Source of the DNA: Oscillospiraceae bacterium | GTDB lineage: Bacteria; Bacillota; Clostridia; Oscillospirales; Ruminococcaceae | Reading direction: 5' to 3' | Length of the DNA stretch: 64,000 nt | Assembly: GCA_021769725.1 (NCBI GenBank) | Contig: JAETSI010000007.1 | Coordinates: 57,659-121,658, forward strand | Shown here: positions 17,453 to 25,857 of the stretch, piece by piece | Position numbering within the stretch: the stretch's first letter is position 1 | Layout: each line of letters begins with the position of its first letter | Translations under genes and position numbers: made by a program | The notes under the pieces: model-generated | Seen by the model: only the letters and a program-made list of their open reading frames with translations | Databases searched by the model: none | Told to the model about the DNA's origin: nothing

Positions 17453-18340
17453 TTGAAAAGTATTTCTGCAAAGACAATTCTCCAGAAAAACCGGACGTCT
17501 GACTGGTTCGGGAATGACTATAATATGAATCTTTACCGTGGATGCTGTCACGGATGCATCTACTGCGACAGCCGGAGCGACTGCTATCATGTGCAGGATT
17601 TCGACACCGTACGTATAAAGGAAAACGCCCTTATCATTCTTCGTGACGAACTCCGCCGGAAAGTACGGACAGGAGTAATAGGTACCGGATCTATGAGCGA
17701 CCCATACAATTCCTTTGAGAATGAACAGCTCCTCACCCGTCATGCTCTTGAACTTATAAGCGCATATAATTTCGGCGTGACCGTGATTACAAAAAGTACG
17801 CTGATAACACGTGATACCGATGTTTACAAGGAAATCGCCGAGCATTCGCCCGTTCTTTGCAAGATGACGATCACCACTGCCGATGATGATCTTTCACGGA
17901 TAATCGAACCCCATGTTTCTACTGCCTCGGAACGCTTTGATGCACTTGCAAAAATGTCTGACTCCGGTATTTTTACAGGAATAACCATGATGCCTGTATT
18001 GCCGTTCATCGAAGATACGGAAGAAAATATCCGTACTGTAATCCGCCGTGCCCATGAATGCGGCGTGAAGTGTATCTATCCTTTTTTCGGCGTGACCCTG
18101 AGAGAAAATCAGCGTGAATATTTTCTGGACAAGCTCGACAGGTGCTTTCCTAGAAGCGGTCTCCGGCAGCGTTATACGGAATATTTCGGAAATCGCTATG
18201 AATGTGTAAGTCCCGGATTCCGAAAGCTGTGGAAAATATTTACCGAAGAATGCAGACGCTTCGGAATAATCTACGAAATGAAAAGCATAATAGCTGCCTA
18301 TAAGCGTGGTTACGGCGATATGCAGCTGTCTTTTTTCTGA
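17453..18340 (+). CDS. Radical SAM protein of the spore photoproduct lyase-like (Rv2578c-type) group
   Basis: The 295-residue protein has the radical SAM cluster motif CCHGCIYC (C-x3-C-x2-C) at about residues 31-38 and an opening (KSISAKTILQKN) like SPL-related proteins. Members of this group are annotated as DNA repair photolyase-like, but most have unknown substrates. TTG at 17453 is preferred: GTGGTGAT, eight bases before it, matches the anti-Shine-Dalgarno, and the family usually begins at this point. GTG 17441 or ATG 17447 would add two to four residues. It is divergent from the zinc-ribbon gene and monocistronic. Confidence 0.8.
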   Translation: MKSISAKTILQKNRTSDWFGNDYNMNLYRGCCHGCIYCDSRSDCYHVQDFDTVRIKENALIILRDELRRKVRTGVIGTGSMSDPYNSFENEQLLTRHALELISAYNFGVTVITKSTLITRDTDVYKEIAEHSPVLCKMTITTADDDLSRIIEPHVSTASERFDALAKMSDSGIFTGITMMPVLPFIEDTEENIRTVIRRAHECGVKCIYPFFGVTLRENQREYFLDKLDRCFPRSGLRQRYTEYFGNRYECVSPGFRKLWKIFTEECRRFGIIYEMKSIIAAYKRGYGDMQLSFF

Positions 18341-18445
18341 GTTGCTGTAAATGATTCGTTATATAAATTGTAACCTATAAATCATCCTTCCGATAAAAAA
18401 CAGTCATTCAAAATATACTGAATATGTTTCCTGGGGTGACATAAA

Positions 18446-18804
18446 ATGAGACGAAATCAAAAACCGTATAACCAAAAATCTACGCTTATCAGCGGCATTA
18501 TCTTTTCTGTAGCGCTGCCGCCGCTGTTTTTCATTTTCATACGAGATGATGTTCCCCTGATCTTTGCACCAATACTGTCGGCAATATGCATCGCATACTT
18601 TGTTTATACCTATTTACGGGAAAAAAAGCTGATATCAAGGCTGAAACCGAAAAGCTTGATTTTCTGGACGACAGCTATTTCAGATCACCGGAATGGCGTG
18701 AAAAATATCTCCGATACATTCAGGCAAATTCCTTTGAAAAGCCCGGCGAATGCGGCATGAAGTCCGATCTCACCGCAAGAGCCAAATGGCTTCTCTTCCG
18801 TTGA
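18446..18804 (+). pseudogene. Membrane protein gene interrupted by a frameshift at an A tract
   Basis: The frame starts at ATG 18446 behind GGGGTGA and encodes two hydrophobic helices (about residues 15-32 and 37-54). At the run of seven As near 18620 the sensible reading moves to the next frame (KADIKAETEKLDFLDD, then SPEWREKYLRYIQ), which ends at 18804. One extra A would restore a continuous 119-residue frame. A second one-base change near 18784 would join it to the following gene. A real frameshift, slippage or an assembly error are all possible. Not assigned to a family. Confidence 0.6.
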
Positions 18805-19328
18805 CACTCCTGGGAATGCTTATACTTTTATGGATGGTGTGGCAAATACTCGACGGACAGCTTACAGTTTTTGGATTGATCTTTTGTCTGATTCCGGGTT
18901 CTTTCATTACTTATCTGGGGGCGGAAAAATACTTTGCAATTCCGGTAAAAAAGCTCTATAAACGCAGGGATATTGACATTTCCGAAGTTGAGGATTCCTA
19001 CGATAACGGCAAGCTCCTTACATATAAAAAATGCGGCATAAATATCGGCACAGCTTTTCTTGTTATCTATAACGAAACAAAAATAGATGTTTTAAAAATC
19101 AGCGGTATCCGGTCGGTCACACGGCATATTACTCGTCTCAAAAAATATGAGGGCACTCTCTATGCCGGAGAGGAATATCTTCATAAAGTGCGCATTATAG
19201 CAGATAAGGAATATCTTGCCGAGCTTAATGAGTATCAGGTTGAAATGGCGGTCAATGAGCTGAATCGTTTTGTAAATGTTCATGATCCGGCAAATATTTC
19301 TGAAAATTATAATAATCAGATAGTATAA
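18786..19328 (+). CDS. Hypothetical membrane protein, possibly the C-terminal part of the gene before it
   Basis: The 180-residue product from ATG 18786 has two hydrophobic helices (residues 5-21 and 29-45) and a soluble domain of about 125 residues. I do not recognise it. No ribosome site is visible before ATG 18786, which lies inside the preceding frame. One missing A in CCAAATGG would explain the break, giving AKMASLPLTLLGM in line with the upstream frame. The two frames therefore look like one ancestral protein of about 295 residues with four helices. Confidence 0.55.
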   Translation: MASLPLTLLGMLILLWMVWQILDGQLTVFGLIFCLIPGSFITYLGAEKYFAIPVKKLYKRRDIDISEVEDSYDNGKLLTYKKCGINIGTAFLVIYNETKIDVLKISGIRSVTRHITRLKKYEGTLYAGEEYLHKVRIIADKEYLAELNEYQVEMAVNELNRFVNVHDPANISENYNNQIV

Positions 19329-19354
19329 TAGTAAAGCGAAAGGTTGTGATATAC

Positions 19355-19380
19355 ATGAAATCGCCCGACGATTTCATTGT
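19355..19380 (+). terminator. Probable terminator
   Basis: A nine-bp stem, ATGAAATCG/CGATTTCAT, with a five-base loop is followed by TGTTTATA. It lies 26 bases after the hypothetical membrane gene and just before a family C repeat. Confidence 0.6.
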
Positions 19381-19381
19381 T

Positions 19382-19541
19382 TATACTAAACGCTATTGCA
19401 AATTGCGCAATAGATGTCGAGAAAATTCTGCACATAGCAAGGCGGAGGAGGAAAGCGTGCTGTCGCACGGTGACGACGACAACGCAGTTATGTGCAGAAT
19501 TTGCCGATAGATATGCGTGATTTGTAATAGAGTTTAGTATA
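19382..19541 (+). repeat. Family C hairpin element, copy C3 (160 bp)
   Basis: It has the same length as C1, ends TATACTAAACGCTATTGC and GTAATAGAGTTTAGTATA, and imperfect complementarity along about 60 bases on each side. The centre keeps GGAGGAAAGC, the CGTGC-TGTC-GCACG hairpin and GACGACGACAACGCAG. Compared with C1, three stem pairs have changed on both sides. Confidence 0.85.
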
Positions 19542-19573
19542 CGTCAATGTCATATAATAAAGGAGTCGATCAT

Positions 19574-20473
19574 ATGAAAATTCTTGTGACAGGCGGAACA
19601 GTTTTTGTCAGCAGATACATAGCTGAATATTTTGTCAAAAGAGGAGACGAAGTTTACGTTCTGAACCGAAATACACGTCCCCAATCCGACGGTGTCATAC
19701 TTATAAATAACGATCGTCATGATCTTGGCAGCTCACTGCGCAATATCTACTTCGATTTAATCATTGACGTTACAGCCTATAACGAGGAAGATGTACGTGA
19801 TCTCACAGATTCTCTCGGAGATTTCGGCAGATACATAATGATAAGTTCCAGCGCCGTTTACCCTGAAACACTTGAACAACCTTTTAAAGAAGAACAGGAA
19901 TGCGGATTCAATATCCATTGGGAATCCTATGGCACAAATAAAATAAATGCGGAAAAATACCTGACGAAAAAAGTTCCTGATGCTTATATTATCCGTCCGC
20001 CGTATCTTTACGGAAAGATGAATAATCTTTACAGGGAGTCATTTGTATTTGAATGTGCAGAAAAAAATATGCCCTTTTTTATTCCCAAGAACGGCAAAAT
20101 GCAGCTTCAGTTCTTTGATATTGAAGATCTTTGCAGACTTATTGAAAAAATTACCGAAATTAAACCGCAGTACCATATCATCAATGCAGGAAATCCGGAA
20201 ACAGTTGATATAAATGAATGGGTAAGGCTTTGTTATGGCGTACTTGGCAGAATTCCGGAAATAAGGTATGTATCTGATAAAATAAATCAGCGGCTTTATT
20301 TTCCGTTCAGAGATTATGAATATGTTCTCGACGTTACAAATCAGGAATCACTTATGACTGACGTAAAGCCGCTTGAAACAGGCTTAAAACAGTCCTATGA
20401 CTGGTATAAGAATAACAGCGGACTGATAATCCGCAAGAATTATATACAGTATATAAAAGAAAATTTATTATAA
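19574..20473 (+). CDS. NAD-dependent epimerase/dehydratase family protein
   Basis: The 299-residue extended short-chain dehydrogenase begins with the nucleotide-binding motif KILVTGGTVFVSRYIA (GxxxxxxxY variant of TGGxxxxG). It has the catalytic region with SSSAVYP and, about 30 residues on, YGTNKINAE (Y-x3-K). The third glycine of the usual TGGTGFIG motif is replaced by V-F-V. The substrate is unknown; nucleotide sugars and mRNA-binding CSP41-like members are both possible. ATG 19574 has AAAGGAG upstream. tyrS follows after 12 bases, so they are likely co-transcribed. Confidence 0.8.
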   Translation: MKILVTGGTVFVSRYIAEYFVKRGDEVYVLNRNTRPQSDGVILINNDRHDLGSSLRNIYFDLIIDVTAYNEEDVRDLTDSLGDFGRYIMISSSAVYPETLEQPFKEEQECGFNIHWESYGTNKINAEKYLTKKVPDAYIIRPPYLYGKMNNLYRESFVFECAEKNMPFFIPKNGKMQLQFFDIEDLCRLIEKITEIKPQYHIINAGNPETVDINEWVRLCYGVLGRIPEIRYVSDKINQRLYFPFRDYEYVLDVTNQESLMTDVKPLETGLKQSYDWYKNNSGLIIRKNYIQYIKENLL

Positions 20474-20485
20474 AGGAGAAAAAAT

Positions 20486-21703
20486 ATGACTACCTTTGAA
20501 GAACTTAAAAGAAGAGGTCTTCTTGCTCAGCTGACTGACGAAAAGGAGATTGAAGAACTTATCAATGCCGGAAAGGCTACTTTTTATATCGGATTTGACC
20601 CCACTGCCGATAGCCTTCACGTAGGTCACTTTATGGCTCTCTGTCTTATGAAGAGGCTTCAGATGGCTGGAAACAAGCCTATTGTACTTATCGGCGGCGG
20701 AACAGCTATGATCGGCGATCCCTCCGGAAAAACAGATATGAGAAAAATGATGACTCCTGAAACTATTCAGCACAACGTCGACTGCTTCAAAAAGCAGATG
20801 AGCAGATTTATCGACTTTTCCGAAGACAGGGCTATTGTTGTGAACAACGCTGACTGGCTGATGAATCTTAATTATATCGAGCTTCTCCGTGATGTCGGAG
20901 CACATTTCAGCGTAAACCGTATGCTCAGCCACGAATGCTACAAGCAAAGAATGGAACGTGGTCTTACTTTCCTGGAATTCAACTACATGATCATGCAGAG
21001 CTACGACTTCATGGAGCTTTACACAAAATATGGCTGTAATATGCAGTTCGGCGGCGACGATCAGTGGGCAAATATGCTTGGAGGAACCGAACTTATCCGC
21101 CGTAAGCTCGGCAAGGATGCTTACGCTATGACTATTACTCTTCTCCTTAACTCCGAGGGCAAGAAAATGGGCAAGACGGAAAAGGGCGCAGTATGGCTCG
21201 ATCCTGAAAAAACTCCGCCCTATGAATTTTTCCAGTACTGGAGAAATGTAGCCGACGCCGATGTTATTAAATGCCTGAAAATGCTGACTTTCGTTCCCGT
21301 TGAGGATATCGAGGAAATGGAACAGCACATGGAGGGCGCTCAGTTCAATGAGGCAAAGGAACTCCTTGCTTACGAACTCACAAAGCTTGTTCACGGTGAA
21401 GAAGAGGCTGAAAAGGCAAGAACTGCCGCTAAGGCTCTTTTCGGCGGAAGCGGTTCAGACGCCAATATGCCTACTACAGAAATCGGCTCAGACGACCTCA
21501 ATGACGGAGCTATTGGACTTCTTACACTCCTCGTAAAGGCAGAGCTTGCTCCATCGGTTTCAGAGGCACGCCGTCTCGTCCAGCAAGGCGGAATCACCGT
21601 AAACGATGAAAAAATCACCGACGCCAAGGCTCAGATAAAGCTTGAAGGCGAAACGATCATCCGCAAGGGAAAAAAATCATTCAGGAAAATTATTGTAAAG
21701 TAA
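20486..21703 (+). CDS. tyrS: Tyrosyl-tRNA synthetase
   Basis: TyrRS charges tRNA-Tyr. The 405-residue class I synthetase has [16 protein letters not shown] (HIGH-type motif HVGH), the tyrosine pocket ([20 protein letters not shown]), KKMGKTEKG in place of KMSKS, and a C-terminal S4 RNA-binding domain (from about residue 335, [11 protein letters not shown]). AAGGAG precedes the ATG. It is encoded 12 bases behind the epimerase gene, with no room for the T-box leader that often controls tyrS in Firmicutes. Confidence 0.97.
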   Translation: MTTFEELKRRGLLAQLTDEKEIEELINAGKATFYIGFDPTADSLHVGHFMALCLMKRLQMAGNKPIVLIGGGTAMIGDPSGKTDMRKMMTPETIQHNVDCFKKQMSRFIDFSEDRAIVVNNADWLMNLNYIELLRDVGAHFSVNRMLSHECYKQRMERGLTFLEFNYMIMQSYDFMELYTKYGCNMQFGGDDQWANMLGGTELIRRKLGKDAYAMTITLLLNSEGKKMGKTEKGAVWLDPEKTPPYEFFQYWRNVADADVIKCLKMLTFVPVEDIEEMEQHMEGAQFNEAKELLAYELTKLVHGEEEAEKARTAAKALFGGSGSDANMPTTEIGSDDLNDGAIGLLTLLVKAELAPSVSEARRLVQQGGITVNDEKITDAKAQIKLEGETIIRKGKKSFRKIIVK

Positions 21704-21730
21704 GAAAAATCCCGGCAGCATTTTTATAAT

Positions 21731-21922
21731 CAACGTCAGCAGCTTATGTGGGGACGCTGTCCCCACACCCCTGCCAAAGGGGGGAATCCCCCCTTTGGAA
21801 ACCCATTATTAATTATTATCCCTGCCCCTTAAATGGGGCAGGGATAATAATTAGGGTGAATATCTATAGGGAAATTCTCCTTTGATATAGGTGTGAGAGA
21901 TAGATTCACATAAGTTATTGGC
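21731..21922 (+). repeat. Family A element, copy A2
   Basis: CAACGTCAGCAGCTTATGTG starts the element. GGGGACGCTGTCCCC, a CCAAAGGGGGG/CCCCCCTTTGG hairpin and AACCCATTATTAATT follow. Next come a hairpin around CCCTGCCCC/GGGGCAGGG and GGGTGAATATCTATAGG, then the inverted end CACATAAGTTATTGG. It sits between the convergent tyrS and cca genes. A 23-bp inverted repeat (21705-21730 with 21923-21952) brackets it, as if it entered the loop of an existing terminator hairpin. Confidence 0.8.
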
Positions 21923-21937
21923 ATTATCATAAAAATG

Positions 21938-23263
21938 CTACCGGAATTTTTTCTCCTTTATATAATCTATCAATGATGATTTTTCATTAGGCAGGCTTTC
22001 GTCTATGACGAGCTCCAGCAGCTCATGGAGAGCATCTCCTACGGCAGTTCCGCTAAGTCCAAGAGCAAGCATGTCCCTGCCGCCGACGGCAAGCTGAGAA
22101 AGCTTCATACAGCTGTTCTCCTCTTCCAGACGCTGTGCCGTCCTGATGTATTCGTCAAAAAGCTCATTCTCTTTAAGAACAAAATCCATTTTAGCGCTGT
22201 TGTCAGCCTTTTTCATCTCCATAAGCATAACAAATGCTTCTATGCCGATTTTCGAGATCAGCCTCTTTATCTGCCTTTCGCTTTCGATTTTATCACTGTG
22301 CCGTGCGATAAGCATACAGGTCAGGTCAATTGTATGATTGTCATACCTCAGACGGCGAAGAACATCCCTCGCCATGATTTCCCCTGCCTGCGCATGACCC
22401 TTGAAATGACCGTGCCCGTCCTCGCCAACCTTAAAAGTGCAAGGCTTGCCTATATCATGGAGCAACAAAGCTCTGCGCAGTACAAGATTCTCCTCCGGAA
22501 CTGCTCCCACCGAACGGACGATATGCTCGTAAACATCGTACCTGTGATAACGGGAATGTTGTTCAAAACCGAAACACTGACGCATTTCCGGTATTATCTC
22601 CCCGATGATCTCCCTGTATTCCAGCAGGACGGAAACGGCATTTTTCCCGCAGATAAGCTTGTCAAGCTCCGTGCGGATGCGTTCACGTGAAATATCGTTG
22701 AGACGTTCTTTCATCGAAAGAGCAGCGGCAGCCGTTTCTTTTTCAACCCTGAATCCAAGCTGAGATGCAAAACGAACCGTCCTCATTATTCTGAGAGCAT
22801 CCTCGGAAAAACGTCTGACAGGATCCCCTACACAGCGTATGATCTTATTTTTTATGTCCTTGGCGCCACCGAAAGGATCAATGATATGCCCATTCTTATC
22901 CATAGCCATGGCATTGACCGCAAAATCACGCCGTGCCAGGTCGTCGGCTATATTCCGTGAAAAAGTCACGCTGTCCGGATGACGTGAATCGCTGTAGTCA
23001 CCGTCAATCCTGAAAGTAGTTATTTCAAAAGGGACTCCACAGCTCAACACAGTGACCGTACCATGTTTCAGACCTGTAGGAATTACCTTACAGCCGTCAA
23101 AAACGGATATTATCTGCTCCGGGAGTGCATCGGAGGCAACATCAATATCGCTGATGTTCCTGCCCATAACCGTATCACGGACGCATCCGCCCACATAAAA
23201 TGCCTGGAATCCTGCCGTCTCCAGCTTGTCCAGAATTTCTCTGCAATTGTCATCTATCTTCAT
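21938..23263 (-). CDS. cca: CCA-adding tRNA nucleotidyltransferase with HD domain
   Basis: It adds or repairs the 3' CCA of tRNAs. The 441-residue protein has the nucleotidyltransferase motif (YVGGCVRDTVMGR, DIDVASDA), the ARRDFAVNAMA and RRFSEDALRIMR motifs, and an HD domain (HSRYHRYDVYEH, LLHDIGKP). The open frame runs 74 codons upstream; ATG 23263 has AAAGGA before it and gives the family N-terminus. The final codons fall in the inverted repeat that brackets element A2. HD-type CCA enzymes can also have phosphohydrolase activity. Confidence 0.93.
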   Translation of the reverse strand: MKIDDNCREILDKLETAGFQAFYVGGCVRDTVMGRNISDIDVASDALPEQIISVFDGCKVIPTGLKHGTVTVLSCGVPFEITTFRIDGDYSDSRHPDSVTFSRNIADDLARRDFAVNAMAMDKNGHIIDPFGGAKDIKNKIIRCVGDPVRRFSEDALRIMRTVRFASQLGFRVEKETAAAALSMKERLNDISRERIRTELDKLICGKNAVSVLLEYREIIGEIIPEMRQCFGFEQHSRYHRYDVYEHIVRSVGAVPEENLVLRRALLLHDIGKPCTFKVGEDGHGHFKGHAQAGEIMARDVLRRLRYDNHTIDLTCMLIARHSDKIESERQIKRLISKIGIEAFVMLMEMKKADNSAKMDFVLKENELFDEYIRTAQRLEEENSCMKLSQLAVGGRDMLALGLSGTAVGDALHELLELVIDESLPNEKSSLIDYIKEKKFR

Positions 23264-23296
23264 GTGGAGTTTCCTTTCTACACAGATTACATATAA

Positions 23297-23325
23297 ATTA
23301 TAACATATGACGCTTTCACCGTCAA
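23297..23325 (-). promoter_or_regulatory. Predicted promoter of cca
   Basis: On the minus strand TTGACG and TATAAT are separated by 17 bases, about 34 bases upstream of the cca start codon. Confidence 0.7.
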
Positions 23326-23403
23326 TAGCGGCGAGTATAAAACAAACGAGCCTCCTTTTCAGGAAGCTCATCTGCCATGATATAGGGATTATTGGGGATT
23401 TAA

Positions 23404-23433
23404 TAATTAAGCGATGGGGTGAACGCTTAATTA
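23404..23433 (-). terminator. Possible terminator of the two-component operon
   Basis: A ten-bp perfect stem, TAATTAAGCG/CGCTTAATTA, lies about 90 bases past the kinase stop codon. The T tract after it is weak. A second hairpin, GAGCCTCC..GGAAGCTC, lies nearby at about 23348-23370. Confidence 0.4.
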
Positions 23434-23523
23434 CCATGAAAATCAGCTTCAGGATTTCTCCTTCAGCAATTATATTATAATTCATATTTGTGTTAACTGC
23501 ATGAATATATTATGAACTAAATA

Positions 23524-24966
23524 TTAATTTTTATTCCGTTCACTGATCTTGAACCAGAACACAGAGCCCTTGCCGATAGTTGACCTCACTCCATAATCAT
23601 AATTGTGCATTTTCAGCACAGCCTTGACAATGGACAGACCAAGTCCCGTACCCACAACTTCACGTTTATGATTTTCAGACTGGTAATACTTATCAAAAAT
23701 GAGCTTGATCTTCTCTTCCTCGATACCGTCGCCCGTATCCTCAACTTCAATAAGAACTCCGTCATCAAGATTGATCTGCCGCACAAAAACTTTCTTATCC
23801 TTGCCGGTATAATTGATAGCATTGTTGATAAGATTATATATCACCTGTTCTATCTTAACAATATCGCAGTATACCATTCTTTCACCGTCGGATGTAAAAT
23901 GAATGCTGTAGCCCATTTTTTCGGAGATTCCCTTGAATCTTCCGATTATCTCACCAAGTTTGCTTTTTATTTCAAATTCTGAGGGATTAAGTTTCTGCTT
24001 TCCGCTTTCAAGTTTTGAAAGATCAAGAATATCGTTTACCAGAAGAGCCAGACGGTCGGTCTCATTAATGATGATCTCCAGATGTTCATTGCGCTTTACC
24101 GGATTATCACCGGACAGATCACGTATCATTTCCGCATAGGCTTTAAGCATAGTCAGCGGCGTTCTCAGGTCGTGAGAAACATTGGCAATAAGATCACGCT
24201 GCATCGTATCAACTCTCGACAGTTCCTTTTCAGCGTATGTCAGAGTATCGGCGAGCTTTTTGGATTCAAGGTATCCCCTGCCGTCAAATTTTGTGCTGAA
24301 ATCCCCGTGCGCAAGATTTTCAGCCGCTTTTGTTATATTGGTGATAGGCCGGGCTATTCTCTTTGAAAGATAAAGGGAGATAAGAAATGCCAGTATCACC
24401 AGCCACATCGTGATGACCGTAAGCTGACGCTTTATTATCGTTACTGTTGCCCCTACGGGCGCAAGAGCAGAATTCAGCAGAATATACCCTTCCGGATTAT
24501 CAGGATTACCGAGAGTACAGCCGAAGATCAGCATATCACAGTTGCTGCGGCTATTTTTTATCTTGTATTTTATTTGCTTGTCCGGACTGTCAAGTATGCT
24601 TATTATATATATCTGCGTCCTGTTTTCTCTGCCGTGAATAAGACAGTCGCCGAGAACATCGCATGAATAGATCGAGCGGCGGTATCTGTCAAGCACTTCT
24701 ATGCAGATATCATGTTTCAGCGCCATATCATCAATATAATTGCCGAACTGAGTCGGATCCATTTTTTCGTACGATTCCGAGATTTCTTCAAGACATTCAC
24801 CGGTATCTCTGGTCTTTATTGATTCATAGAACTTTTCGAGAAAAGAGATCTGAAATATCCAGAGCAGCACGAATACGGCAATGGTAAATACCATAAAATA
24901 GATCCATATCTTGTATTTGAGCGGAATTCTGCTGTTCAGGCTTCTGAACTTTTTAATCAGCTTCAA
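23524..24966 (-). CDS. Membrane sensor histidine kinase
   Basis: The 480-residue kinase has two membrane helices (about residues 20-39 and 184-200) around an extracytoplasmic sensor of about 145 residues. HAMP follows (RIARPITNITKAAENLA), then the HisKA helix with phospho-acceptor H265 (ANVSHDLRTPL) and the ATPase domain (NLINNAINYT, DTGDGI, GTGLGLSIV). It resembles the PhoR/VanS-type class that pairs with OmpR-family regulators. Its start overlaps the regulator gene by 14 bases, so the pair is translationally coupled. The signal it senses cannot be inferred. Confidence 0.93.
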   Translation of the reverse strand: MKLIKKFRSLNSRIPLKYKIWIYFMVFTIAVFVLLWIFQISFLEKFYESIKTRDTGECLEEISESYEKMDPTQFGNYIDDMALKHDICIEVLDRYRRSIYSCDVLGDCLIHGRENRTQIYIISILDSPDKQIKYKIKNSRSNCDMLIFGCTLGNPDNPEGYILLNSALAPVGATVTIIKRQLTVITMWLVILAFLISLYLSKRIARPITNITKAAENLAHGDFSTKFDGRGYLESKKLADTLTYAEKELSRVDTMQRDLIANVSHDLRTPLTMLKAYAEMIRDLSGDNPVKRNEHLEIIINETDRLALLVNDILDLSKLESGKQKLNPSEFEIKSKLGEIIGRFKGISEKMGYSIHFTSDGERMVYCDIVKIEQVIYNLINNAINYTGKDKKVFVRQINLDDGVLIEVEDTGDGIEEEKIKLIFDKYYQSENHKREVVGTGLGLSIVKAVLKMHNYDYGVRSTIGKGSVFWFKISERNKN

Positions 24967-25630
24967 ACTTGTATCCCATTCCTCTCAGCGTAACTATAAA
25001 TCTGCGGTATTCCCCGAGACTGTTTCTCAGCATTTTGATGTGAGTGTCAACGGTTCTGTCATCACCGAAGAAATCGTAGCCCCAGACTTCTTCAAGGAGT
25101 TTGTCTCTGGAGAGAGCGATATTTCTGTTCTTGACAAGGAAAAAAAGCAGATCGTACTCTTTCGGGGTCATAGCGGCTTTTTTCCCGTTAACATACACTT
25201 CCCTGCCGGAAATATTGACTTCCAGCCCCTCAAACACGTACTTATCCGGTTCTGCCGCCTGTGCAGACTGAGTGTTTCGCTTGAGTACGACTTTCACACG
25301 TGCCATAAGTTCTTTCGGCGAAAAAGGTTTTACTACGTAATCATCAATGCCTATCTCAAATCCGAACAGCTTGTCGTATTCTTCTCCTCTGGCAGAAAGC
25401 ATGATAACCGGTATCTGCTTTGTCTTATGTATCTCTTTGCAGGCGGAATAACCGTCAAGGCGGGGCATCATGACATCCATGATTATAAGGTCGTAGTCAT
25501 TTTCGTGGCAAAGACCTACCGCCTCCATACCGTTTTCTGCTTCTGTCACCTCATAGCCTTCAAACTCTGCATATTCACGGACAACACGCCTTATATTCGT
25601 CTCGTCGTCCACAATTAAAATGTGAGCCAT
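24953..25630 (-). CDS. OmpR/PhoB-family response regulator
   Basis: The 225-residue protein has a receiver domain (residues 3-116; acidic pair DD8-9, phospho-acceptor D52 in IIMDVMMP, then MLSARGEE and KPFSPKEL). A C-terminal winged helix follows (GREVYVNGKKAAMTPKEYDL, RTVDTHIKMLRNSLG, RGMGYKFE). It is the first gene of the pair with the kinase. The spacer upstream has a good -10 (TATAAT, minus strand near 25700) but no convincing -35. Confidence 0.95.
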   Translation of the reverse strand: MAHILIVDDETNIRRVVREYAEFEGYEVTEAENGMEAVGLCHENDYDLIIMDVMMPRLDGYSACKEIHKTKQIPVIMLSARGEEYDKLFGFEIGIDDYVVKPFSPKELMARVKVVLKRNTQSAQAAEPDKYVFEGLEVNISGREVYVNGKKAAMTPKEYDLLFFLVKNRNIALSRDKLLEEVWGYDFFGDDRTVDTHIKMLRNSLGEYRRFIVTLRGMGYKFEAD

Positions 25631-25800
25631 ATTTTATACCTCCGGACATTGGTTTCCGCAGGAAATACAACTCCTGGGGAAACCTTATTTTTTACACTAT
25701 ACATTATAACACTATATCATTCAAAAGTGTATATTTTGTGATATTTTCTTGTGAATTTCAGATAATTTCATAAATCTTGTGGATTAATTTTTAATTTTTC

Positions 25801-25829
25801 TTGACATTTTCGGTAAAATTTGCTATAAT
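25801..25829 (+). promoter_or_regulatory. Consensus promoter of the GGDEF/EAL gene
   Basis: TTGACA (25801-25806) and TATAAT (25824-25829) have a 17-base spacer. Transcription should start about 22 bases before the ATG, and the TAAGGAGG ribosome site follows. Confidence 0.85.
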
Positions 25830-25857
25830 AAATTTGTACATTAAGGAGGCGGTTGAA

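Noticed and set aside
19300..20490. T-box leader for tyrS
   Set aside because: Only 12 bases separate tyrS from the epimerase gene, and the sequence before the epimerase is repeat C3, with no T-box core (TGGNACC) seen.
20468..21394. A 308-codon minus-strand open frame opposite tyrS
   Set aside because: The plus strand encodes a complete tyrosyl-tRNA synthetase with all motifs; the opposite frame has no ribosome site or recognisable domain.
22025..22690. A 221-codon plus-strand open frame opposite cca
   Set aside because: It is a shadow of the CCA-adding enzyme, with no family resemblance.
24911..25618. A 235-codon plus-strand open frame opposite the response regulator
   Set aside because: It mirrors the receiver and winged-helix coding sequence; the minus-strand protein is clear.
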